DNA from: Candidatus Nanoarchaeia archaeon
GTDB lineage: Archaea; Nanobdellota; Nanobdellia; SCGC-AAA011-G17; JAUYJU01
DNA length: 40,727 nt
NCBI GenBank assembly: GCA_030700155.1
Contig: JAUYJU010000029.1
Coordinates: 1 to 40,727 of the forward strand
Reading direction: 5' to 3'
Of the stretch, positions 1 to 8,206 are shown in pieces; position 1 is the first letter of the stretch; each line of letters opens with the position of its first letter. The notes beneath the pieces were generated by a model. It was not told the origin of the DNA and searched no databases. It saw only the letters and a list, made by a program, of their open reading frames with translations. Position numbers and translations under genes: made by a program.

Positions 1-1053
1 GTTGGCACAGGAAATGCTACTGAAATTTTAAAAGAAGGACAAGAGATTACTGTAGATGGAAGAGAAGGAAAAGTTTATAGTGGTAAAGTTGAAATTGCAG
101 AATCTGAAGTATTGAAAGGAGAAAAAACTGAAGAAGGATCCTCAAATTTAGAAACCATAACTGAGGTAAAAACAATAGTTGATTTACCTGAAATTGCTGA
201 AAAAGCTGCAAAGACTGGTGCTGATGGAGTTGGCTTATTAAGAGTTGAATTCTTAATATTGAATATGCCAGAGCACCCATTTTATATGATTACTCATGGT
301 AAGAAAGAAGAATTTGTAACTAAATTAGCTAATGATCTAAGAATAATTGCAACAGCTTTCAAAGGTAAACCTGTTTGGTACAGGACTATGGATGCTCCAA
401 CAGATGAGTTTAGGAAAATGAAGGGAGGAGAAACAGAACCAGAAGAAGATAATCCTATGATGGGCTGGAGATCAATAAGAAGAGATTTAGATCAACCAGA
501 AATGTTACTTGCTCAATTTGAGGCTATTAAAAAGTTACATGACGAAGGCTTAACTAATATAGGAGTTATGATTCCATTAGTTACACATGTAGAACAAATT
601 ATAAAGGCTAAAGAGTATTTGAGAAAAGCTGGTCTTGAACCATTAGAAGAAATTGAATTTGGAATAATGGTAGAAACTCCTGCCGCTGTACAGATAATAG
701 AAGATATTTGCAAGGAAGGAATTGATTTTGTTTCTTTTGGAACTAATGATTTAACTCAGTTTACTTTGGCTATTGATAGGAATAATGGAAGGATAGCTAA
801 GTTATATGATGAGATGCATCCTGCTGTTTTGAAACAAATCAAACATGTTATTGAAGTTTGCAAAGAATATAATGTTGAGACTTCAATGTGCGGACAAGCT
901 GCTTCAAGATTAGATATGGCTGAGTGGTTAGTTAAGACTGGAATTGATTCTATTAGTCCAAATATTGATGCAGTTTCTGAAGTTAGAAGGGTTGTTTATA
1001 GAACTGAGAAGAGATTATTACTTGGAGCTGCAAGAGATAAGTTAAATGAATAA
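1..1053 (+). CDS. ppsA: Phosphoenolpyruvate synthase, C-terminal part (5' truncated by window)
   Basis: Frame 1 is open from base 1 (VGTGNATEILKEGQEITVDGREGKVYSG...), so the ORF is longer than the 112..1053 track entry; PEP-utilising TIM-barrel motifs GADGVGLLRVEF, FGIMVETPAAV, DFVSFGTNDLTQ, SMCGQAA. Confidence 0.95.
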   Translation, partial: VGTGNATEILKEGQEITVDGREGKVYSGKVEIAESEVLKGEKTEEGSSNLETITEVKTIVDLPEIAEKAAKTGADGVGLLRVEFLILNMPEHPFYMITHGKKEEFVTKLANDLRIIATAFKGKPVWYRTMDAPTDEFRKMKGGETEPEEDNPMMGWRSIRRDLDQPEMLLAQFEAIKKLHDEGLTNIGVMIPLVTHVEQIIKAKEYLRKAGLEPLEEIEFGIMVETPAAVQIIEDICKEGIDFVSFGTNDLTQFTLAIDRNNGRIAKLYDEMHPAVLKQIKHVIEVCKEYNVETSMCGQAASRLDMAEWLVKTGIDSISPNIDAVSEVRRVVYRTEKRLLLGAARDKLNE

Positions 1054-1066
1054 TGGATAGTGAATA

Positions 1067-1468
1067 ATGGATAGAATACTAAAATCCAATTTGAGATTGA
1101 TGCAGAGTACTGGGCGAGGTGGAATGACTCATCTTTTAAATCAAGCGAGTTTTGGCGCAAGAGGAAGTTTTAGAGGATTTGGATATTTTTCTACAAATTT
1201 TTTTTATGATGGTGATGGCAAGATTATAGAATTTACAAATAAGAAGCTGCCAGAATCTGATGTTGAGATTCATAGAGGGGGCTTCATAATAATTATGGAT
1301 ATTAAGAATCAAAGACAAGGAATTGCAAGAGTTGATGTGCCTAAAGATAGCCCTAGAACAGCCACTGTGAAACTTGTTGAATCTGCAAAAGAACTAAACC
1401 AAATATGGGGCTGGCCCGAATGTGAAGTTGAGTTAGGAGACTTTGAAAAATTTCTTGGACAAAAATGA
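1067..1468 (+). CDS. Hypothetical protein (133 aa)
   Basis: Intact ORF directly downstream of ppsA; no family recognised. Confidence 0.6.
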   Translation: MDRILKSNLRLMQSTGRGGMTHLLNQASFGARGSFRGFGYFSTNFFYDGDGKIIEFTNKKLPESDVEIHRGGFIIIMDIKNQRQGIARVDVPKDSPRTATVKLVESAKELNQIWGWPECEVELGDFEKFLGQK

Positions 1469-1474
1469 GTAAAT

Positions 1475-1888
1475 TTAGATTAAACTAATCATTTCTTGAG
1501 TAGTGATTATTTTAATTTTAGTTTGTTTTATTAATTTCTTATCATTAGACCTAATAACACTAGAAGGATAAGCTAAGGCACATGCAAAGAAAAGTTGGTC
1601 TTCTGGAGATTCAACCTTATTTGCTAATTCTTCAGATTCATTGTAAAATTGATTAAGCATTTCTGTTGGAATAATCATGACTTTTTTTAGTATTAAACCC
1701 AATAATTTATCGAATTCTTTTTCATCCATTCCCGATTTTTCAAGTAAATTTGATTTGTATTTCTCAACTTCCTCAAAAATTATCTCTGGAAATAAGAATA
1801 AATTTTCATATTCAAGTATTAGTTTACGAGTAGAAGAATCTTTAATTAAAGCTGCAAAGAGTATATTAGAATCAATGACTATATGCAT
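1475..1888 (-). CDS. PIN-domain toxin (VapC-like)
   Basis: MHIVIDSNILFAAL N-terminus, SPEDQLFFACALA and SNDKKL motifs typical of PIN RNases; overlaps the upstream antitoxin ORF. Confidence 0.85.
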   Translation of the reverse strand: MHIVIDSNILFAALIKDSSTRKLILEYENLFLFPEIIFEEVEKYKSNLLEKSGMDEKEFDKLLGLILKKVMIIPTEMLNQFYNESEELANKVESPEDQLFFACALAYPSSVIRSNDKKLIKQTKIKIITTQEMISLI

Positions 1889-2105
1889 GCGTGAACCTTT
1901 GCGTAGCTGCTGATTTTATCTTTTTACTGAATTCTTCAACATCTTTTTTTGTCAGCTTACTTTTTTTGGCCAATTTATCAGCTAAAATCAGAGATTCTAA
2001 TCTCTCTAGGATTGCTTTTCGAGCTACTTCACTCCATTTAATTTCTGAAAATTGTTTCATTTTTTCTTGTACATCATCTGGCATTGATAGAGTCATATTA
2101 CCCAT
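1872..2105 (-). CDS. RHH-type antitoxin (VapB-like)
   Basis: MGNMTLSMPDDVQEKMKQFSEIKWSEVARKAILERLE ribbon-helix-helix pattern; likely start is the internal Met of the 1872..2135 ORF; overlaps vapC start. Confidence 0.8.
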   Translation of the reverse strand: MGNMTLSMPDDVQEKMKQFSEIKWSEVARKAILERLESLILADKLAKKSKLTKKDVEEFSKKIKSAATQRFTHAYSH

Positions 2106-2207
2106 AATAATCACCACATAAATATGTGATGGCACATATATAAATCTTTGGGTTTGTGAACAATGTGAATGATTAATATTGTTATTATAAACTCATAAAA
2201 GAAGCAA

Positions 2208-2342
2208 TTAAGCTACACGACGAATCCGACCATGTTTAGCGTCTTCGAGACTTTCAGTTAGTTGTTTTATCAAGTCGTGATCAATTTTTTCGAGCTTTTT
2301 TAGACGCCCATACTCTTCTTTTGATATTGTTATTGTTTCCAT
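2208..2342 (-). CDS. Short orphan antitoxin-like protein (44 aa)
   Basis: Not in the ORF track. Translates to METITISKEEYGRLKKLEKIDHDLIKQLTESLEDAKHGRIRRVA*, the pattern of archaeal short antitoxins (xTITISKEEYxxLKKLxKID...SLEDxKxGRIRRV). Confidence 0.75.
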   Translation of the reverse strand: METITISKEEYGRLKKLEKIDHDLIKQLTESLEDAKHGRIRRVA

Positions 2343-2430
2343 TTAAAATACTTTGATTACAACTTATATAAAATTAACGTTGAAAATTTAAATGAGTAAA
2401 TTTATATATACTTTATAAGATATTCTTTAT

Positions 2431-2494
2431 AAAGGCTATTAGCTTGAGTTTGGCATAGTGCTGGAAACGCTAAATTCAAGCTTCTAAAGCCTTT
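2431..2494 (+). ncRNA. Putative structured small RNA (single long stem-loop)
   Basis: AAAGGCT(2431-2437)/AGCCTTT(2488-2494) and AGCTTGAGTTT(2441-2451)/AAATTCAAGCT(2472-2482, one G-U) nested stems; TATA-like TTTATATATA at 2401-2410 about 25-30 bp upstream. Confidence 0.45.
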
Positions 2495-2586
2495 TAGACT
2501 TACCATTTAGTCGTGGTAACAAAACGAAAGATTTATATACGACCACTATTATTTGTATTACTATCGTTGGTTGATAACACTTAATT

Positions 2587-2631
2587 CCCAAATGGCGTTT
2601 CTTTACCCCCCGGTAAGTTAGCGCCTTTGGG
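2587..2631 (+). promoter_or_regulatory. Hairpin in probable 5' UTR of the zinc-ribbon gene
   Basis: CCCAAA(2587-2592)/TTTGGG(2626-2631), GGCG(2594-2597)/CGCC(2622-2625), TTACC(2603-2607)/GGTAA(2612-2616); TATA-like ATTTATATAC at 2531-2540. Confidence 0.5.
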
Positions 2632-2655
2632 TACTTTTAAGACTAATAAAACATC

Positions 2656-2814
2656 ATGGAGGATGCAAAAGTGGAACAAGTCCTTGAAACAAGAGATAAC
2701 ACAGGATTGAAGATGAGGTGCTTTAAGTGCAATTATGAATGGGAGAGCAGAAAAGAAAGCCCAAAAGCTTGTCCTAGATGTAAGACAAGACTTGATTACA
2801 CTCGTAAAGAATAA
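2656..2814 (+). CDS. Small zinc-ribbon protein (52 aa)
   Basis: Not in the ORF track. MEDAKVEQVLETRDNTGLKMRCFKCNYEWESRKESPKACPRCKTRLDYTRKE* with CxxC...CxxC. Confidence 0.8.
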   Translation: MEDAKVEQVLETRDNTGLKMRCFKCNYEWESRKESPKACPRCKTRLDYTRKE

Positions 2815-2866
2815 TTATTTCAACCAAAGAAAGAGGTTATCTTTTTTTAAAATTGAGGTTTAAAAA

Positions 2867-3811
2867 ATGAGATTAGTACACGTTACAGATCTGCATACAG
2901 ATCTTAAAAAATATGAAAGAGCTGTGAATTATGTTAATTCTAGCGGAGCTGACGGCTTAATAATTACAGGGGATTTAACTGATAGAAATTCTGTTACTTA
3001 TCCTCAAGCTTATAAAGAAGCTGTTATGAAAGCTAAGGTGAAGAATGCTAGTCCTGAAGTTAGTGATTTAATGAAACAACATGATTTTCTAGTTGGAAAG
3101 AATGTTGAAATGAAGAAAAAAGGTGCAACTGATGAAGATTTGGAAGATTTAATTGGTGAATTTCAAATTCTAGAATCAAAAATAGAAAAGGCTTTAGAAC
3201 CTATTAGAGGTGAAATTGATAAATCTGCTTTGCAGTTATTTAGAAATTATCAGGTCAGTGAAGCTCAGGAAGTTGATGAGATTTTGGGTGGAGCTAAATC
3301 TACAGTTTTAGCTGTATTAGGAAATCATGATCCGTATTTTTTACCAGAAGTTATGGAAAATATTCATTTTTTAGATAGAGCAGGTTCTGTTGAATTAAGT
3401 GGATTAAGATTTGCAGGAACTCCATCAACTTATGAAATGGTTAGAGGAATACCTATGAACGATTATACTCACTTAGGAGATTATGTAGTTGATGGTCAGG
3501 TTAGTGAAAGTCCTGAATATAATAGATTGAAAGGGCAGAAAATTGATGTTTTAGCTACGCATACTACTTTATTAGATAGATTAACTAAGGATACTATGAG
3601 GGGTAAAAAACCTGATCAAGTTATGCTTAGGATTTTGCAAGAATCTGGAGCTAAATTGAATTTAGGTGGACATTTCCACGAACCTTCTCAAGGTAGAGTT
3701 AGTGATATTTTAAATTTGAATCCCGGTGATGGACAGATTTATGATATGGAAATAGAAAAAGTAAATGGTGCTGCTAGAGTTAAGAAATTAATTATTTATG
3801 GTTTTGAATAG
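2867..3811 (+). CDS. Metallophosphoesterase
   Basis: DLHTD, GDLTDR, LGNHD, THTT and GGHFHEP motifs of calcineurin-like phosphoesterases. Confidence 0.9.
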   Translation: MRLVHVTDLHTDLKKYERAVNYVNSSGADGLIITGDLTDRNSVTYPQAYKEAVMKAKVKNASPEVSDLMKQHDFLVGKNVEMKKKGATDEDLEDLIGEFQILESKIEKALEPIRGEIDKSALQLFRNYQVSEAQEVDEILGGAKSTVLAVLGNHDPYFLPEVMENIHFLDRAGSVELSGLRFAGTPSTYEMVRGIPMNDYTHLGDYVVDGQVSESPEYNRLKGQKIDVLATHTTLLDRLTKDTMRGKKPDQVMLRILQESGAKLNLGGHFHEPSQGRVSDILNLNPGDGQIYDMEIEKVNGAARVKKLIIYGFE

Positions 3812-3812
3812 A

Positions 3813-4121
3813 TTATTCGATAATTAGTTCTTCATTTAAATTTCTTTTAATTAACATCCAATCAAGCTTAACTAAGTTTTTGACAAATAGATTGCTCATG
3901 TTTAATTGATAATAATCAGATTTTCCAATTTTTCTTGTTTTAATAAGTATACCTGACTTTATGAAATCCTTGAAAAATGATTTAATAGAATTGTAACTTA
4001 CGTTACTGCCTTTAGCTATTTCTGTCATAGGGAAATCGAAAAAATGATTATCTATTAGGAAATCTAATACTCTTACTTTTGGACTATTTCCAAATAATTT
4101 TTTAATGCTTGTGATCTTCAT
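3813..4121 (-). CDS. Winged-helix DNA-binding protein
   Basis: KVRVLDFLIDNHFFDFPMTEIAKGSNVSYNSIKSFFKDFIKSGILIKTRKIGKSDYYQLN; start chosen at internal MKITSIKKLF of the 3813..4205 ORF, overlapping the end of the upstream gene. Confidence 0.7.
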   Translation of the reverse strand: MKITSIKKLFGNSPKVRVLDFLIDNHFFDFPMTEIAKGSNVSYNSIKSFFKDFIKSGILIKTRKIGKSDYYQLNMSNLFVKNLVKLDWMLIKRNLNEELIIE

Positions 4122-4770
4122 GAGAATCTGCTTTTTTATATAATTCTTTTTCAGTATATTCTCCAAGTTTTTTAAGTCCTGGATATACTCCTGGTTCTGC
4201 TTCAACTTTACCTATTTCCGCTTCAAGTTCTTCAGTTGTTGGCGGTCTTGAAGACGTCCTGGTTACTGCTGGAGTAGGTCTTCCTGGAATTGGCAATGCT
4301 GATGATGGAAATCCAACAATCCACCATATTGTTAAGATTGCTCCAAGGAAAACTAGGATATATCTGTTTAATACTAAATTTACAATAAATTGTTCTATAG
4401 TTTCATTTACAAATTGGAAATATAATATTACGAAGAAAGTTGCAAATCCAATCCAAGAAAGTTTCTTTTGATCTTTAATACCAAGTAAACCAAGAATCAT
4501 CATAAAAGATACCATAATAATTAATCCAAAACCTACTTTTTCCAAAAAAGAATTCATCAAAGAAGATATTTGCATAGAAGCTGTTGTAAAAAATCCTATT
4601 ATGGCTGCAAGAGCGATACTATACTTTTTCTTTTCAAATAATCTTACTTTTTCTAGAATTGCATAAACTAAAGTGAATGCTAAAAAAAATGGAATTACTA
4701 TACTGAATACACCAATTTCCCTGCTAGTATCTAAGAATGTATTAAACACCATATTATCTCTTTGATTCAA
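4102..4770 (-). CDS. Membrane protein, multiple TM segments
   Basis: Several hydrophobic segments (FSIVIPFFLAFTLVYAIL, GLIIMVSFMMILGLLGI, YILVFLGAILTIWWIVGF) with a charged C-terminal tail. Confidence 0.7.
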   Translation of the reverse strand: MNQRDNMVFNTFLDTSREIGVFSIVIPFFLAFTLVYAILEKVRLFEKKKYSIALAAIIGFFTTASMQISSLMNSFLEKVGFGLIIMVSFMMILGLLGIKDQKKLSWIGFATFFVILYFQFVNETIEQFIVNLVLNRYILVFLGAILTIWWIVGFPSSALPIPGRPTPAVTRTSSRPPTTEELEAEIGKVEAEPGVYPGLKKLGEYTEKELYKKADSHEDHKH

Positions 4771-5548
4771 TAAATTGTTTCATATTATTTACGAATTTTT
4801 CTGCCATTTTCCTATATCTGTCGTAATCAAGACCTGAAACTTCTTTAATATCACGATGAGTAATTCCCTTGAATACATTGTAAAGAGTATCTATTGTTTT
4901 AGCATCTGTTCTATCTACCTTAAGATGCTGTCTTAGCATATCTGCAACATGAGAAGGTGTAGGTGGTATTTCACCCTGTGCCATTAAAGCTGCATGAGCT
5001 GCATCAATAGCTGCCCAGTATAAATCTACTGTCGCTGTTAGTATGTTCATCTTAGACCTGTGTAAAGAAGCTGGAGCCATTGTGAAGTAAGTCCAGACTG
5101 ATTCTTCTGAAGGTCTAATACGTCCTTGGTCTAATAAAGCTTGTAAAGGATCAAAAAATCCAGTATCTATTAAGGCTATACCATACCTTAAAATATTAAC
5201 TGCTACTGGATCTCCTACTTTAGCATATTCCCAAAATGAAGTTAGTTTCATAGTTTGTATGTGCAGTCTTTTAGGTTCTACGTCTGCGATTGCTTTTTCT
5301 GCAAGAATTCTATAAGTTTGAATTAAACTTTCTGAGAATTGTATACGGACATCATCTAAAACTACAAGAATATCAATATCATTTGCTCCTTTTTGTCTTC
5401 TTGCTACTGAACCAAATAAAATAACTCCTGATAATAATCCACCAATTTCTTTGTACATTATTCTAGCAAACTTTCTTGCAAGTTCTACATCTTGTTGTGG
5501 ATATCTAGTTATATTTTTAGGAGCTGTTCTCCTTACATTGAATCTCAT
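4754..5548 (-). CDS. Nucleotidyltransferase (MNT-type) with C-terminal helical, HEPN-like region
   Basis: GVILFGSVARRQKGANDIDILVV (GS...DxD) motif followed by a helical domain. Confidence 0.8.
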   Translation of the reverse strand: MRFNVRRTAPKNITRYPQQDVELARKFARIMYKEIGGLLSGVILFGSVARRQKGANDIDILVVLDDVRIQFSESLIQTYRILAEKAIADVEPKRLHIQTMKLTSFWEYAKVGDPVAVNILRYGIALIDTGFFDPLQALLDQGRIRPSEESVWTYFTMAPASLHRSKMNILTATVDLYWAAIDAAHAALMAQGEIPPTPSHVADMLRQHLKVDRTDAKTIDTLYNVFKGITHRDIKEVSGLDYDRYRKMAEKFVNNMKQFIESKR

Positions 5549-5560
5549 TAATTCACCTCT

Positions 5561-7345
5561 TTATTCTAATGGTATTTCAGATGACCATGAAGACCAGTCT
5601 CTGAAAGGAACGTATTCTCCAACAATGTGTTGTGTTGGATTTCCTACTTGATTGAAATATGAAGTTTCTATTTCTGTCCAGGAGTTAGGAGCACCATCTA
5701 TCTTGTAAATTGGAGTGTTAAGTAATTTCCAAGTATCTGTTACAGCTGAGTGAATGTGTTCTGGTGCTTGACCACCTGGTTCGATGATCATTCTTCCATC
5801 CCAGCCGCCTTCTGAAATTTCTTTTACAAATTCTTCTATTGGAGCATTACCTGCTCCAGGTGTTAAGTGTTCATCATTCCAACCAAAATTATCATTTAAG
5901 TGAACATGACCTATAATCCCTCTTTGTTTTAAATCTTTTACCTGAGCTAATAACCATTTGTTAAATTTCTGATCGTTCTGCTCGTTTGTTAAAGAAGGAT
6001 CTTTCTTAAAATATTTTCTCCAGAAGTTTGCGTGTCCAATATCAAAAGTTGCCTTAATATGGTCTGCTGCTGTTTTTGCTGCTTCTCCTGAGGACATGCC
6101 TTTATTTTTTAATTCATTGGCCATTATTGCTCTTGATTTTTCTATTACTTCTGCTAATTCCTGGGGGTGATTTCCATAACTTTCAGGTGCCCAGTTTTCT
6201 ACTGCAATCCACAGTTTTTCATCTAATTTCTTTTCTTTTTCAATTTTGTATGCTTTTAGAGCTTCTTCTGCAAGTCCTTCAGCAGCTCTTTCTATTCCAT
6301 AACCATAAACTGTTTCTGTATTCTGTATATCTTTTTCTATGTTCTTAACTTGTTTTAAATGTGCAATTGCTGATTTTTTAAGAGCATCATGTTCTTCTCT
6401 TTTTCTTTCTGCTATTTCCTTAAGAGCTTCTTCTGGATTATCCAAAAGAATACCTTCACGTCTTGAAATATTCCTTGCTATTGAGATTGCTTGAGCATCT
6501 CCTTCTTTAGCTTTTCTTGCAAGTTCTTCTGCTTGTTCAACTTCATTGAATAATCTTTTTGTTCTGCTTGAGGCTCTTAATGCTTCTCCTTGTGCAAGTT
6601 CTAATTCTTTTTTTAAATATTCTTTGTAAACTACTTCTCCAGCTTTTATTCCATGAGTTGGTTCTTTTTCTTTTATTAATTCGTGAATTGTTTTTTCTTG
6701 TATTAGAGGGACTCCATATCTATCTGTATGTTCTTCATCTGTTACCTGAATTTTTGTTGATCTTGAAATTTGTTTTAACTTTCCTGTTTCTGTATCTACT
6801 AAAGTTAAAGGACCTTCTATTCTTTCTTTAGAACTTGATTCAAAAAAATCATCCTTGGAAGCAAATCTTTTTTCTGCTTCAAATACCGGTCTTGGGAATT
6901 CTCCTAAATGAACGACTACTGGACCCCCGCCTGCAACATCAGCTGCAAAACTTAAAGCTCTGTCAATTTCTACTTTTGCTCTTCCTTGATTTTCTTTTGA
7001 GAAACCTTCTTGTCCTAATCCTGATAATGTAGAAGCATTACCAGAACCAACTGCTGGTGAAGCGTGTGTAGACAGACGAACTTTGTTTATTTTTGCCAAT
7101 TCACGCATTTCATCTCTTTCTTCTCTTGAATGTAATTCTGGAGTTAAATTACCTTGACCTATACTACCTTTTCCTGAGCCAAACCAGCCTAATTCTATGA
7201 CTTTTCCACCACGAGAAATAGCTGATTTTAATTCTTGTAATTGATGTTTTCCAGGGTGGGTAGATACTCCTAAGTGAGATGTCTCTATCTGGAATTTCTT
7301 CCTTGTAGTATCCAATGTATTTTGATAGTCGTTACTAAACTTCAT
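5561..7345 (-). CDS. Sugar phosphate isomerase/epimerase-like TIM-barrel protein with long coiled-coil insertion
   Basis: GPVVVHLGEFPRP, FDIGHANFW, IGHVHLNDNFGWNDEHLTPGAGNAP, WDGRMIIEPGG match AP-endonuclease-2/xylose-isomerase-like barrels; long charged helical segment in the middle. Confidence 0.8.
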   Translation of the reverse strand: MKFSNDYQNTLDTTRKKFQIETSHLGVSTHPGKHQLQELKSAISRGGKVIELGWFGSGKGSIGQGNLTPELHSREERDEMRELAKINKVRLSTHASPAVGSGNASTLSGLGQEGFSKENQGRAKVEIDRALSFAADVAGGGPVVVHLGEFPRPVFEAEKRFASKDDFFESSSKERIEGPLTLVDTETGKLKQISRSTKIQVTDEEHTDRYGVPLIQEKTIHELIKEKEPTHGIKAGEVVYKEYLKKELELAQGEALRASSRTKRLFNEVEQAEELARKAKEGDAQAISIARNISRREGILLDNPEEALKEIAERKREEHDALKKSAIAHLKQVKNIEKDIQNTETVYGYGIERAAEGLAEEALKAYKIEKEKKLDEKLWIAVENWAPESYGNHPQELAEVIEKSRAIMANELKNKGMSSGEAAKTAADHIKATFDIGHANFWRKYFKKDPSLTNEQNDQKFNKWLLAQVKDLKQRGIIGHVHLNDNFGWNDEHLTPGAGNAPIEEFVKEISEGGWDGRMIIEPGGQAPEHIHSAVTDTWKLLNTPIYKIDGAPNSWTEIETSYFNQVGNPTQHIVGEYVPFRDWSSWSSEIPLE

Positions 7346-7394
7346 TTTACTATTATGAGGAAGATTTAGGTCTTTTTAAGCTTTATTATAAAGA

Positions 7395-7826
7395 TTAGAA
7401 CTCTTTTTCTTTGATTTTGAAGATAGGGTGTCTGTTATCATAACCTGATTCAATTTCATGCCAGTGCTGTATTTTTTCTTCACCTTCTCTCCAGCATAAG
7501 AATACATCTCGGCCTTCAAATTTGAATAAGAAATCTACTAAAGCAGGTTCTAATCCCTTTAAGATACAACCTAAACTTTCTATTTCATCAAGTTCTTTAT
7601 AGAATTCGTAATATAATTTATGTAAATTTTTGTATAATTTAGTGTAAGACTGGAAATGCATTAGTGCTTGATCTTCAAATTCAATATGTAAATCTTCTTC
7701 AACAAGTTTTTGAGAAGCTTCTAGAACTTTAATTCCTTGGTTAAGTTTCTTGACCCTATCTATCTTAGAACTCAATTCAGGTATTATCCCCTCTGCTTTT
7801 TCTATAGTAAAGTACCTCTTTTTCAT
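7395..7826 (-). CDS. DUF2203 family protein
   Basis: YFTIEKAEGIIPEL...GCILKGLEPALVDFLFKFEGRDVFLCWREGEEKIQHWHEIESGYDNRHPI. Confidence 0.8.
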   Translation of the reverse strand: MKKRYFTIEKAEGIIPELSSKIDRVKKLNQGIKVLEASQKLVEEDLHIEFEDQALMHFQSYTKLYKNLHKLYYEFYKELDEIESLGCILKGLEPALVDFLFKFEGRDVFLCWREGEEKIQHWHEIESGYDNRHPIFKIKEKEF

Positions 7827-8167
7827 TAGAATCCCACTGAACTACCACATCCACATTGAGAAGCTTCATTAGGATTGATTACTTCAAATCTTGCTCCGTG
7901 AAGATCTTCAATAAATTCTATTTTTGATCCGATTAAGAAAGGCATACTTTCTCCGTCGGTTATAATTTTTACTCCTTGATATTCTACGATTATATCGTTT
8001 GCTGAAGGTTTACCAAAGTTAAGATCGTATTTGAATCCTGAACATCCACCAGGAACTACTTTAACTCTTACTCCTTCATCCTGTCTGTTTTGCTGTTGTA
8101 TTAGAGTTGTAATTCTTTTGACAGCGTTATCAGTTAATGTTATTTGTGATTGATTTTTTGTTTCCAT
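7826..8167 (-). CDS. A-type Fe-S carrier (IscA/SufA/ErpA/HesB family)
   Basis: VKVVPGGCSGFKYDL ... CGCGSSVGF cysteine signature. Confidence 0.93.
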   Translation of the reverse strand: METKNQSQITLTDNAVKRITTLIQQQNRQDEGVRVKVVPGGCSGFKYDLNFGKPSANDIIVEYQGVKIITDGESMPFLIGSKIEFIEDLHGARFEVINPNEASQCGCGSSVGF

Positions 8168-8206
8168 TTTTACCTGCCTTAATGTTGTTTGAATGCTTTT
8201 TATACT

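Noticed and set aside
47-280. Minus-strand ORF (77 aa) antisense to ppsA
   Set aside because: Low-complexity L/Q/F-rich translation; the plus-strand ppsA frame is clearly coding.
1677-2121. Plus-strand ORFs 1677-1913 and 1891-2121
   Set aside because: Antisense to the well-supported VapBC genes; Ser/Phe-rich shadow translations.
2431-2520. Considered tRNA, H/ACA guide or C/D box RNA for the hairpin region
   Set aside because: No cloverleaf/CCA geometry, no clear ACA box after the stem and no k-turn GA pairs in the apical part, no RUGAUGA/CUGA boxes; kept only as an unclassified structured RNA candidate.
6076-7032. Three plus-strand Leu-rich ORFs inside the TIM-barrel gene
   Set aside because: Antisense shadow ORFs of the coiled-coil insertion (poly-Leu artefact of GAA/AAA codons).
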